Assembly: GCF_900180345.1 (NCBI RefSeq)
Contig: NZ_FXLV01000006.1
Span: forward strand, 1-38,243
Reading direction: 5' to 3'
Length of the DNA stretch: 38,243 bases
From: Bathymodiolus heckerae thiotrophic gill symbiont
Lineage (GTDB): Bacteria > Pseudomonadota > Gammaproteobacteria > PS1 > Pseudothioglobaceae
Below the pieces are notes generated by a model. The model saw nothing but the letters and a program-made list of their open reading frames with translations, searched no databases and had not been told where the DNA came from. Of the stretch, positions 1-6,615 are shown one piece after another (positions within the stretch are counted from its first letter, which is position 1; each line of letters begins with the position of its first letter). The translations under genes and the position numbers were made by a program.

Positions 1-213
1 TTCGTTGTATTCGGTATTAAGATCTAGGTAGGATTGCTTATTAAACTGATTAACATCGCCAGCAGAGGTAACATTAAGGGATAGGGTTAAAGCGCTAAAG
101 GCTAAGAAGTGCTTGAGTTTGTTTAGTGTGCTAAAGTGTCCTTTCGAAATATGGGTAATTAGGTTGATGGTATTGTTGTAAGTTGTGGAGGTGTTTTTTA
201 TTGGTGTTTTCAT
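1..213 (-). CDS. N-terminal part of an exported protein of unknown function, cut by the window edge
   Basis: An ATG at 213-211 opens a frame of 71 codons that is still open at base 1, so only the N-terminus is visible. It begins MKTPIKNTSTTYNN. After about 35 polar residues comes a hydrophobic stretch (FLAFSALTLSLNV, residues ~37-49) ending TSA-GD, which looks like a Sec signal peptide with a signal peptidase I site and an unusually long n-region. The mature part seen (VNQFNKQSYLDLN) is Asn/Gln-rich and I do not recognise it. A good promoter lies 50-75 bases upstream. The gene is likely real because promoter, start and signal peptide agree. The function is unknown. Confidence 0.6.
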   Translation of the reverse strand, partial: MKTPIKNTSTTYNNTINLITHISKGHFSTLNKLKHFLAFSALTLSLNVTSAGDVNQFNKQSYLDLNTEYNE

Positions 214-261
214 TTTATTATTAAGTTTATAAAAAAATTATTTTCTTATTCTACAGTAAGA

Positions 262-290
262 ATTTTACATAAATTAAATTTTTTTGACAA
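262..290 (-). promoter_or_regulatory. Sigma-70-type promoter for the exported-protein gene
   Basis: Read on the minus strand: TTGTCA (290-285), a 17-base spacer and TAAAAT (267-262). The -10 box is about 50 bases before the ATG at 213. The MITE-A copy at 303-462 ends just 12 bases upstream of the -35 box, so anything further upstream has been replaced. Confidence 0.5.
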
Positions 291-302
291 ACTTTACATT
301 TA

Positions 303-462
303 GGGACCTTTGCATAAATATGAATAATCATCAAAAATCCACTTTTTACCAACTTAGTAATTTTTTAAACCCAGCCTTGGCCTTGCTAGGGTAAAGTTTA
401 AAAAAATACCAATTCGACAAAAATTGAATTCTGTTGATCATTCATATTTATGCAAAGGTCTC
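303..462. mobile_element. MITE-A copy 1, complete miniature inverted-repeat element (~160 bp)
   Basis: The ends are GGGACCTTTGCATAAATA and TATTTATGCAAAGGTCTC. The two halves also match each other imperfectly along the whole element, so one strand could fold into one long hairpin. It encodes nothing. Internal sequence matches the copies at 9842, 11068, 12859 and 30766; the orientation is that of the 11068 copy. The flanks (ATTTA left, ATAAG right) do not form a convincing target duplication. Its right end truncates a transposase gene, so it either inserted there or recombined with neighbouring element debris. Confidence 0.85.
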
Positions 463-1003
463 ATAAGTGTATTTCCCTGCCTTAAATGTCCATCTTGCTT
501 CTTTATCATCTGAATATTGAACTGGATCACTATCAATCTCATAAACCTCATTGTTTTTGTGTGTTGTGATGGTCTTTTTGGCGCACCGAGCGCTTTGGAT
601 CAGAGTGGCGTCTATAGCAACATGCTTGCCATTGGATAGTTTGAGTTGATTGTTCTCAAGCATGGTATTAATGCTACTCAAAAGCCTATCAAATAGATTT
701 TGTTTGCTTAGTTTGGTTCTAAATCTGCCAATGGTTGTAGCATCAGGCTTGTTGCCAGCTAGACTAAAGTTACAAAAGTTAATAAAGACTAACTCTCTAC
801 TAAGGCTATCAGCCAACTTCTCATCAGAGAGATTATGCCATTGCCTATTATAGCAATGCTTTAAACAAGCTAACGGGCGAATAATCAACACTAATATGGG
901 CTAGTTCTTTAGCTATTACCTTCCAATTGATGATTTTGTTAACAATGTCTAGTTGGGGGTGGTATGTTGATGAGACTATCGGCAAAGGTTTATTCTTGGG
1001 TGG
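463..1003 (-). pseudogene. IS5-family transposase, N-terminal part, frameshifted and truncated
   Basis: Two frames together give the N-terminal part of an IS5-type transposase. The upstream frame (from ~1003) reads ...QLDIVNKIINWKVIAKELAHI... and ...SLFKALL, then meets a stop. The protein continues in the next frame near base 850 with RQWHNLSDEKLADSLS, then GRFRTKLSKQNLFDRL and VAIDATLIQSARC, where the first catalytic Asp (DDE) would be. It breaks off at DKEARWTFKAGKYTY, just before the expected GYK motif, where the MITE-A at 303-462 begins. The C-terminal half with the remaining catalytic residues is absent. At least two lesions make it inactive. The family call rests on motif order, and the exact IS5 subgroup is unknown. 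Confidence 0.8.
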
Positions 1004-1128
1004 TTATAACGCACATTATTATTTATATAAGTAGTTGATAACTATAGTATTTTACTATAAATTTCAGGATAAATACAAGATTTTTAGGGTTAATTTAGGA
1101 TTTTTTTTTGGTTTAATACAGAGGTCTT
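463..1128. mobile_element. Remnant of the insertion sequence that carried the decayed transposase
   Basis: The upstream end of the element is visible at 1112-1128 (TTTAATACAGAGGTCTT). On the transposase strand it reads AAGACCTCTGTATTAAA, and ~125 bases of AT-rich leader separate it from the transposase frame. This terminus matches the MITE-B ends at 27758-27936 and 12976-13134 (GAGACC.CTG.ATTAA), so the IS is a plausible source of that family. The downstream end is missing. The terminus sits inside a MITE-A fragment (1129-1181), which implies that it inserted into a MITE-A. Confidence 0.65.
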
Positions 1129-1181
1129 AATTTGACAAAAATTGAATTCTGCTAATCATCTATATTTATGCAAAAGGTCTC
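1129..1181. mobile_element. MITE-A fragment (one end only)
   Basis: The last ~53 bases match the end of MITE-A copy 3 (AAAAATTGAATT, GCTAATCATC, TATTTATGCAAAAGGTCTC), with one extra A in the terminal repeat. The rest of the element is missing, apparently because the IS above inserted at 1128/1129 and the other side was later lost. Confidence 0.7.
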
Positions 1182-1204
1182 ATTTAATATATCAAAATAT
1201 AAGC

Positions 1205-1238
1205 AATAAAAAGCCCCGTTTACACAGGGCTTTTTATT
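1205..1238 (-). terminator. Rho-independent terminator after the outer-membrane protein gene
   Basis: A perfect 12-bp inverted repeat, AATAAAAAGCCC (1205-1216) and GGGCTTTTTATT (1227-1238), has a 10-base loop. On the minus strand the stem ends in a U-rich run, 20 bases past the stop of the gene at 1258. The symmetry could make it bidirectional. Confidence 0.8.
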
Positions 1239-1257
1239 AGGAGTTGTTTTTGTCTGT

Positions 1258-1836
1258 TTAAAAACCAACCAACAAAGCAACGCCAATATTATTCATATAA
1301 TCGCTATCCGCTTTCAGCCGTTCAAACTCAACACGATATTTCATTGTCTCGTTAATCTTGCCATCCACACCAACAGCATAAAGCACATCGGTGCCATCAT
1401 CTTTTACTGATTTTCCACCAACTTTATTTTTTGAATTCCAAGAGTGTATACCTAATTTAACAAAAGGTGAAAAATCACCCTGCGGGTTGAAGTAATACAA
1501 CCCAGCAACACCAAGACTGTTCCCAGAAAAATTGAGTGTAAATGGCACTTCGTTTACTGCAACACTACCACTGTTTTTTTTAGCAAAATCAACATATTGC
1601 AACTCAACAGCCATATTATCATTTAAACGTTTGCCAATTAATGCCTTGTAATTATTTTTTTTGTATTTCATTTTGTATTTTATAGTGGCATTACCACTAC
1701 TAATACTATCCGTGTTGCTTAATTTTGATTGATACATTCCAATACCAAAATACATACTATTAGTGTCACTGTTTGCATACACCGACGAAACCAATAAACT
1801 CAATGTTAATGCAATTACTTTTGTTAAATTTTTCAT
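1258..1836 (-). CDS. Small outer-membrane beta-barrel protein
   Basis: The 192-residue protein has a clear Sec signal peptide (MKNLTKVIALTLSLLVSSVYA, cleavage before NSDTN). The rest alternates polar and hydrophobic residues in strand-like segments (YFGIGMYQSKL, YKALIGKRL, MAVELQYVDF, LGVAGLYYF, FSPFVKLGIHSW, KYRVEFERL) and ends in VALLVGF, with the terminal Phe needed for BAM recognition. This fits the OmpA/OmpW-like 8-strand barrel class; the ligand or transport role is unknown. It is transcribed alone and divergently from murF, with its own terminator. A 7-base direct repeat, TGCAAGT, occurs twice in the 72-base gap to murF and might be a control site, but that is weak. Confidence 0.75.
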   Translation of the reverse strand: MKNLTKVIALTLSLLVSSVYANSDTNSMYFGIGMYQSKLSNTDSISSGNATIKYKMKYKKNNYKALIGKRLNDNMAVELQYVDFAKKNSGSVAVNEVPFTLNFSGNSLGVAGLYYFNPQGDFSPFVKLGIHSWNSKNKVGGKSVKDDGTDVLYAVGVDGKINETMKYRVEFERLKADSDYMNNIGVALLVGF

Positions 1837-1908
1837 TCTTTATCTTTATAATAATTAAAATAATACCTGCAAGTCATTGTTGCAAGTACAGTAATTATAC
1901 CTAAAAAA

Positions 1909-3162
1909 ATGCTATTATCCAACACACAAACTATTGCCAAAACCTTAAACACAGATTGCACTACTAATATTGAATTTAGTGGAATTTGTACCGACACCCG
2001 AAAACGCATGGATGGGGCTTTGTTTATTGCCTTAGTGGGGGACAACTTTGATGCACATGACTATATCGATCAAGCTCAAAAAATGGGAGCAGTGGCTGTT
2101 GTAGTCAGCAAAAAAGTGGATTCAAATCTTCCTGTGTTAATGGTTAAAAATACGGAAATAGCACTAAGTGCAATTGCCAGTTGGCATCTGCAAAATGTTA
2201 AACCTGCTGTGATTGCCATTACTGGTAGCAATGGTAAAACCACTACCAAGAATATGTTGAAAAATATTCTGCAATTAAAAGCACCAACCTTAGCGACCAA
2301 AGGCAATCTTAACAATCACCTTGGTGTGCCAATGACCTTGCTTGAATTGGAGGAAAAACACCAATATGCAGTGATTGAAATGGGGGCGAATCATTTGGGC
2401 GAAATTGCCCATCTTTGCACCATCGCACCGCCTGATGTTGCAGTCGTTACCAATACCTTGGATGCACATATTGGCGAATTTGGTGGGTTTGATAATTTGG
2501 TCAAAGCCAAAAGTGAGATTTATGCACCCAACACTAAAAATATTGTCAATACTGCCACTGGCTTTAGTGGCGATGTGAGTTTTGGCGATGGCGGTGATAT
2601 TTTTGCCAGTAATATTAGTCATAGTAGTTTTGATTTAAATATTTTTGATAAAAAAGTTACCATCATTTTGCAACTGCTTGGCAGGCATAATATTAACAAC
2701 GCCTTGGCGGCTAGTGCTTGTGCTTATGCACTGGGGATTGATATTAGCCTAATCAAACAAGGCTTAGAAAATACTGCGGCTGAAAAAGGCAGATTGACTG
2801 TTATTCAACAGGGAGATTTAACCCTTATTGACGATACTTACAATGCTAGCCCACAATCAATGAAAGCCGCAATTGCTACTTTACAAACCTTTCAAGGGGA
2901 AAAAATTGCCGTGTTTGGCGATATGGGTGAACTGGGTAATAACGCCAAAGCCTTCCATCAAGAAATCGGGCAATTGGCAAAAAATACACTTGATAAAGTT
3001 TACTCCTACGGAGAATTAGCAAAGCATTATGGTAGCATTCACTTTGATGATTTGGAGTGCTTAGCGTCACATCTTTTAACCCATCACCCCAGTGCCACTA
3101 TACTCATTAAAGGCTCAAGAATCGCCCAGCTAGATAAGTTGATTAAAATTTTACAAAAATAA
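1909..3162 (+). CDS. murF: UDP-N-acetylmuramoyl-tripeptide--D-alanyl-D-alanine ligase
   Basis: This cytoplasmic ligase adds D-Ala-D-Ala to the UDP-MurNAc-tripeptide using ATP, the last soluble step of peptidoglycan precursor synthesis. The 417-residue protein has the Mur ligase order: an N-terminal domain with SGICTDTRK, the ATP-binding loop GSNGKTTTK (~108-116), the central-domain motif GNLNNHLGVP and MGANHLGEI, and the C-terminal LIDDTYNASPQSMKAA and AVFGDMGELG characteristic of MurF. It is slightly shorter than E. coli MurF (452). It is not next to murE or mraY here, so the usual dcw cluster is split. Start at ATG 1909 because the conserved N-terminus begins at once. Confidence 0.95.
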   Translation: MLLSNTQTIAKTLNTDCTTNIEFSGICTDTRKRMDGALFIALVGDNFDAHDYIDQAQKMGAVAVVVSKKVDSNLPVLMVKNTEIALSAIASWHLQNVKPAVIAITGSNGKTTTKNMLKNILQLKAPTLATKGNLNNHLGVPMTLLELEEKHQYAVIEMGANHLGEIAHLCTIAPPDVAVVTNTLDAHIGEFGGFDNLVKAKSEIYAPNTKNIVNTATGFSGDVSFGDGGDIFASNISHSSFDLNIFDKKVTIILQLLGRHNINNALAASACAYALGIDISLIKQGLENTAAEKGRLTVIQQGDLTLIDDTYNASPQSMKAAIATLQTFQGEKIAVFGDMGELGNNAKAFHQEIGQLAKNTLDKVYSYGELAKHYGSIHFDDLECLASHLLTHHPSATILIKGSRIAQLDKLIKILQK

Positions 3163-3174
3163 ACCACTTTTCAC

Positions 3175-3203
3175 TTGACCTTTTGCCCAAACCTAGCGAT
3201 AAT
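3175..3203 (+). promoter_or_regulatory. Promoter of tRNA-Arg
   Basis: TTGACC (3175-3180), a 17-base spacer and GATAAT (3198-3203) lie 12 bases before the first base of the tRNA. Confidence 0.65.
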
Positions 3204-3215
3204 TATACGCTTGAT

Positions 3216-3292
3216 GGGCCCGTAGCTCAACTGGATAGAGTACTCGGCTACGAACCGAGCGGTTACAAGTTCGACTCTTGTCGGGCCCACCA
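3216..3292 (+). tRNA. tRNA-Arg (anticodon ACG)
   Basis: A full cloverleaf is visible: acceptor GGGCCCG pairing with CGGGCCC, D-arm GCTCAACTGGATAGAGT, anticodon stem CTCGG/CCGAG with loop CTACGAA (anticodon ACG, read as ICG), T-arm with GTTCGACTC, and an encoded CCA end. Length is 77 bases. Confidence 0.95.
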
Positions 3293-3347
3293 TCAATTTT
3301 CCATCGAGTTTATTCTACCCAAAACAGCTTCTGTATAGAATATACCT

Positions 3348-3932
3348 ATGATGACAATCCCCAATTTAATCACACTTTCTAGAATTTTCTTAATTCCAGT
3401 TTTTGTCGTCCTCTATTATTTTCAGCCAAACTACACGGACGCCCCCGTCTTTACTTGGATTAATTTCTGTTTAACAGGGGCTTACGCCTTTATCAGTATC
3501 ACCGATTATTTGGATGGCTATCTTGCCAGAAAGCTCAATATGACCTCTCAACTGGGTGCTTTTTTAGATCCAGTTGCTGACAAACTCATCGTCTCTACTG
3601 CGCTCATTATGCTGGTGGATTTCTACCCTTCACAATCACATTGGTACATTACAATTGCAGCGTTGATTATCATTTCTCGTGAAATTCTAGTCTCTGCATT
3701 GAGAGAATGGATGAGCATAATTGGCCAAAGGTCAAATGTTAATGTCTCTTTCATCGGAAAAATTAAAACATTTGTGCAAATTTTTGCTGTTTTATTCTTA
3801 CTCTATCAGCAACCGTTCTTTGGACTACCAAGTTTTAAAATCGGCGTTACTCTACTGATAGCAGCCACATTTTTAACTCTTTGGTCTGGATTTATTTATT
3901 TAAAAGAAGGTATCAAGACTTTTGATAATTAA
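3348..3932 (+). CDS. pgsA: CDP-diacylglycerol--glycerol-3-phosphate 3-phosphatidyltransferase
   Basis: This inner-membrane enzyme makes phosphatidylglycerol phosphate from CDP-diacylglycerol and glycerol-3-phosphate, the committed step to phosphatidylglycerol and cardiolipin. The 194-residue protein begins with the typical TIPNLITLSRI. It carries the CDP-alcohol phosphotransferase signature at ~61-87 (DYLDGYLAR, then GAFLDPVADK, all metal-binding aspartates present), followed by several hydrophobic helices. Length is normal for PgsA. The first codons are ATG ATG, so the start could be 3348 or 3351. It lies between tRNA genes and has no evident operon partner. A second, divergent member of the same superfamily is at 29340-29999. 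Confidence 0.92.
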   Translation: MMTIPNLITLSRIFLIPVFVVLYYFQPNYTDAPVFTWINFCLTGAYAFISITDYLDGYLARKLNMTSQLGAFLDPVADKLIVSTALIMLVDFYPSQSHWYITIAALIIISREILVSALREWMSIIGQRSNVNVSFIGKIKTFVQIFAVLFLLYQQPFFGLPSFKIGVTLLIAATFLTLWSGFIYLKEGIKTFDN

Positions 3933-3945
3933 TATTGAATCAGTC

Positions 3946-3973
3946 TTGACTATTTTGAAAAAAACACTATAAT
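3946..3973 (+). promoter_or_regulatory. Promoter of the tRNA-Gly gene
   Basis: TTGACT (3946-3951), a 16-base spacer and a perfect TATAAT (3968-3973) lie 13 bases before tRNA-Gly. It overlaps nothing coding, as pgsA stops at 3932. Confidence 0.75.
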
Positions 3974-3986
3974 TTCACTTTCTATT

Positions 3987-4062
3987 GCGGGAATAGCTCA
4001 GCTGGTAGAGCATCACGTTGCCAACGTGAATGTCGCGAGTTCGAATCTCGTTTCCCGCTCCA
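3987..4062 (+). tRNA. tRNA-Gly (anticodon GCC)
   Basis: Acceptor GCGGGAA pairs with TTCCCGC. The D-arm is GCTCAGCTGGTAGAGC, the anticodon stem TCACG/CGTGA has loop TTGCCAA (anticodon GCC), the T-arm contains GTTCGAATC, and CCA is encoded. Confidence 0.95.
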
Positions 4063-4068
4063 GATTTT

Positions 4069-4095
4069 AAAAAGGCCTGTTTATCAGGTCTTTTT
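4069..4095 (+). terminator. Terminator after tRNA-Gly
   Basis: An 11-bp stem, AAAAAGGCCTG (4069-4079) and CAGGTCTTTTT (4085-4095), has one G-T pair, a TTTAT loop and a terminal T-run. It begins 7 bases after the tRNA and separates tRNA-Gly from tRNA-Cys. Confidence 0.7.
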
Positions 4096-4122
4096 CTTAT
4101 ACAACCCTTTGCGTGTTTCTTT

Positions 4123-4196
4123 GGCCGGATAGCAAAGCGGTTATGCAGGGGCCTGCAAAGCCTTACAGACCAGTTCGACTCTGGTTCCGGCCTCCA
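4123..4196 (+). tRNA. tRNA-Cys (anticodon GCA)
   Basis: Acceptor GGCCGGA pairs with TCCGGCC, with discriminator T and encoded CCA. The anticodon stem GGGGC/GCCTT (two G-T pairs) holds loop CTGCAAA (anticodon GCA). The T-arm contains GTTCGACTC. The weak anticodon stem is the only unusual point. With no clear promoter between the terminator and this gene, it may depend on read-through or a weak local promoter. Confidence 0.9.
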
Positions 4197-4201
4197 TATA
4201 T

Positions 4202-4234
4202 AAAAAATCCCGATTTCTAATCGGGCTTTTTTTT
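4202..4234 (+). terminator. Terminator after tRNA-Cys
   Basis: Stem CCCGATT (4209-4215) and AATCGGG (4219-4225), flanked by an A-run upstream and eight T residues (4227-4234). This is a classic Rho-independent terminator, 6 bases after the tRNA CCA end. Confidence 0.85.
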
Positions 4235-4504
4235 GTTTATTCAACCCTCGTCTAAGTTTAGACATCAACTTTTTGGAACAGAGTTTTAACCCTGATCTGC
4301 TCAATTTCATCATCTCTTTTTTGGACTAATTTTAGCGCCTGAGCATCTGTCATAATGGAACGGTATAAGAATTCTCAAGGCTTTTCCCTATTTTTCTGCA
4401 AGAATTGCCTTATTATGAACACTCAGACTTAATGACTCACTTGCAATTTGATTTAAACCTATAATTAACTTTTTTTGATTAAATTCTATATTTTCCGATA
4501 TACA
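4235..4504. other. Non-coding stretch between the tRNA block and argG
   Basis: This is a convergent region: tRNAs end on the left (plus strand) and argG ends on the right (minus strand). I see no convincing gene. One 31-codon minus-strand frame (MTDAQALKLVQKRDDEIEQ..., start ~4352) has no ribosome binding site and no family I recognise. There is no strong terminator hairpin for argG beyond AT-rich runs. Confidence 0.4.
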
Positions 4505-5716
4505 TCATTTTAAAGCCTTAAGACGTAAACGCAGTGCGTTTAACTTAATAAAACCTGCAGCATCTTTTTGATTATAAGCACCCTCATCATCTTCAAAAGT
4601 GGCAATTTTCTCACTAAACAGTGAATTGTCAGATTGACGGCCCACCACAATCACATTACCCTTATAAAACTTCAAGCGCACTGTGCCATTCACAACTGCT
4701 TGAGTTTGGTCGATGGCAGCTTGTAACATTTCACGCTCTGGTGCAAACCAAAAGCCGTTGTAAACCATATTGGCGTATTTGGGCATGAGTTCGTCTTTAA
4801 GGTGAGCTGCTTCTCTGTCTAGCGTTAGGCTTTCCATCGCACGATGGGCTTTCAGCATCACCGTACCAGCAGGTGTCTCGTAACAACCACGAGATTTCAT
4901 ACCAACAAAACGATTTTCAACAATATCATCACGACCAATACCATGCGCACCTGCACGCTTGTTTAAATCCTCCATCACGCTGGCTGGGCTCATTGGTTGT
5001 CCATTAATGGCTGTAATATCACCTTTTTCGTAGGTGAGTTCTACATATTCTGCTTTATCAGGTGCATTTTCAGGCGACACTGTCCAACGCCACATATCCT
5101 CTTCAGGCTCTGCCCAAGGGTCTTCTAAAATATCGCCTTCGTAAGAGATATGCAGTAAGTTGGCATCCATTGAATAGGGGGATTTTTTATCTTGCTTTTG
5201 ATAGTCAATTTCAATACCGTGTTTCTCGGCATAATCCATCAACGACTCACGCGAGGATAAATCCCATTCACGCCACGGGGCAATCACTTGAATATTGGCA
5301 TCTAAAGCGTAGGCATTGAGTTCAAAGCGCACTTGGTCGTTACCCTTGCCAGTTGCACCGTGACTAATAGCATCGGCATTCACTTGATTGGCGATTTCCA
5401 CCAAACGCTTAGATATCAGTGGACGAGCAATAGAAGTGCCGAGCAGGTATTCGCCTTCATAAATAGCATTCGCACGGAACATAGGAAAGACAAAATCTCG
5501 TGCAAATTCTTCACGCAAATCTTCAATATAAATCTCATTAACGCCAGATGCTTTGGCTTTGGCACGAGCTGGCTCTACTTCTTCGCCTTGCCCAATATCG
5601 GCAGTGAAAGTAACCACTTCGCACTGGTAAGTGTCTTGTAGCCATTTAACGATAATGCTGGTGTCCAATCCGCCTGAATAGGCGAGCACCACTTTGTTTA
5701 TTTTTGTTTTATTCAT
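4505..5716 (-). CDS. argG: Argininosuccinate synthase
   Basis: It condenses citrulline and aspartate with ATP to argininosuccinate in arginine synthesis, in the cytosol. The 403-residue protein is the normal length for the shorter ArgG type. It has the ATP pyrophosphatase P-loop AYSGGLDTS (~12-20), [16 protein letters not shown] (~116-131, citrulline and aspartate binding) and the conserved [10 protein letters not shown] and [12 protein letters not shown]. The start is fixed by the motif spacing. The upstream DUF2914 gene overlaps the start codon by 4 bases (ATGA), so the two are probably translationally coupled. Confidence 0.96.
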   Translation of the reverse strand: MNKTKINKVVLAYSGGLDTSIIVKWLQDTYQCEVVTFTADIGQGEEVEPARAKAKASGVNEIYIEDLREEFARDFVFPMFRANAIYEGEYLLGTSIARPLISKRLVEIANQVNADAISHGATGKGNDQVRFELNAYALDANIQVIAPWREWDLSSRESLMDYAEKHGIEIDYQKQDKKSPYSMDANLLHISYEGDILEDPWAEPEEDMWRWTVSPENAPDKAEYVELTYEKGDITAINGQPMSPASVMEDLNKRAGAHGIGRDDIVENRFVGMKSRGCYETPAGTVMLKAHRAMESLTLDREAAHLKDELMPKYANMVYNGFWFAPEREMLQAAIDQTQAVVNGTVRLKFYKGNVIVVGRQSDNSLFSEKIATFEDDEGAYNQKDAAGFIKLNALRLRLKALK

Positions 5717-6120
5717 TTGCTTTTTTTATACTCGAATGTTTTTGTTAATAAAATTTGATTATGCCGATTTAGCACTTCAACCGTCCATTGCCCTGTCCAT
5801 CTGCGCCATAAGTTTTTACTTGACCACACACGCCAGCGGTTACCCCTAATATCAAAACTAATTTCAGCCTTGACTTTGCCTTTATACGACCAACGATGGG
5901 TAATTTTATCGCCAGACAAATGACGAATATTGGTAAAAAAGTAAATTTTACCTAAAGTGCTATCGGCTTCTGTGATTATCTCAACTGGCGTTCTGTCTTT
6001 GACGGATTTGGCGAATACAGCTTGGGAAATATCTTCATGTGGCCATGCGGAAAACGCATTGCCACTCAAAAACAAACAGCCTAATATCAAAGCCTTAAAA
6101 AAATTGTAATAATTATCCAT
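5713..6120 (-). CDS. DUF2914-domain periplasmic protein
   Basis: The 135-residue protein has an N-terminal hydrophobic segment ([19 protein letters not shown]) that looks like a signal peptide. The body matches the DUF2914 pattern: [44 protein letters not shown], a WRVWSSK block and GQWTVEVL. That domain usually sits alone or at the C-terminus of envelope proteins, and its function is not established. The stop codon overlaps the argG start (ATGA), and the gene precedes argG in the same transcript. No link to arginine metabolism is known to me, so co-transcription may be incidental. Confidence 0.75.
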   Translation of the reverse strand: MDNYYNFFKALILGCLFLSGNAFSAWPHEDISQAVFAKSVKDRTPVEIITEADSTLGKIYFFTNIRHLSGDKITHRWSYKGKVKAEISFDIRGNRWRVWSSKNLWRRWTGQWTVEVLNRHNQILLTKTFEYKKSK

Positions 6121-6150
6121 AATGGTGTAATTTTTGTCTAAAAATTTCTG

Positions 6151-6615
6151 CTATTCTACCCAATTAACGATATGTTTATAGACTTCTTCTGGCGCTATCT
6201 CATCATCTCTAAAAGTGCGTCCACGCACAGAAATACCTGCCAAATGCACTGAATTCACATCCCCACTAATCAGCGGATGCCAATCAAACAATGGCTTGCC
6301 TTCAGACAATAGGCGATAAGCACAAGTCGCTGGCAGCCAATTAAATTTTGTGCCCCAATCAGGATAAATCGTCAAACAATCTGGCACCAAGGCTTGACGC
6401 GTTTCATAGTGCGGACACTGGCAAGTTTCTTCGTCAAGATAGCGGCAAGCAACATCGGTAAAATAAATTTCATTGGTGTCTTCGTCCTCAATTTTATGCA
6501 AACAACAACGCCCACACCCATCACATAATGATTCCCATTGTGTTCGTGTCATCTCCGACAAAGAAAGTGTTTGCCAAAAATCTACCTCTGCCATATGTGC
6601 CATAAAATCTATCAA
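6151..6615 (-). CDS. YcgN/UPF0260-type cysteine-cluster protein
   Basis: The 154-residue protein has the CxxCxxCC metal-binding signature near residues 32-39 (CDGCGRCCLHK). Further conserved cysteines follow in ACRYLDEETCQCPHYETR, in VPDCLTIYPDW and in LPATCAYRLL. The WHPLISGD and SVRGRT blocks near the C-terminus are typical of the YcgN family (UPF0260). Such proteins are thought to bind Zn or an Fe-S cluster, but no reaction is assigned. Its ATG overlaps the stop of the Sel1 gene by 4 bases, which supports this start over the internal Met codons at 5 and 8. It is the last gene of an efp-epmA-sel1-ycgN run. Confidence 0.82.
   Translation of the reverse strand: MIDFMAHMAEVDFWQTLSLSEMTRTQWESLCDGCGRCCLHKIEDEDTNEIYFTDVACRYLDEETCQCPHYETRQALVPDCLTIYPDWGTKFNWLPATCAYRLLSEGKPLFDWHPLISGDVNSVHLAGISVRGRTFRDDEIAPEEVYKHIVNWVE

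Noticed and set aside
3975-4313. 112-residue minus-strand open frame across the tRNA genes
   Set aside because: It is the antisense of tRNA-Gly, tRNA-Cys and two terminators. Its peptide (for example NEIRTRDIHVGN, PESNWSVRLC) is the well-known type of spurious tRNA-shadow protein.
4245-4360. Small minus-strand gene (MTDAQALKLVQK..., 31 codons)
   Set aside because: No ribosome binding site, no recognisable family, and it lies in a convergent non-coding region.
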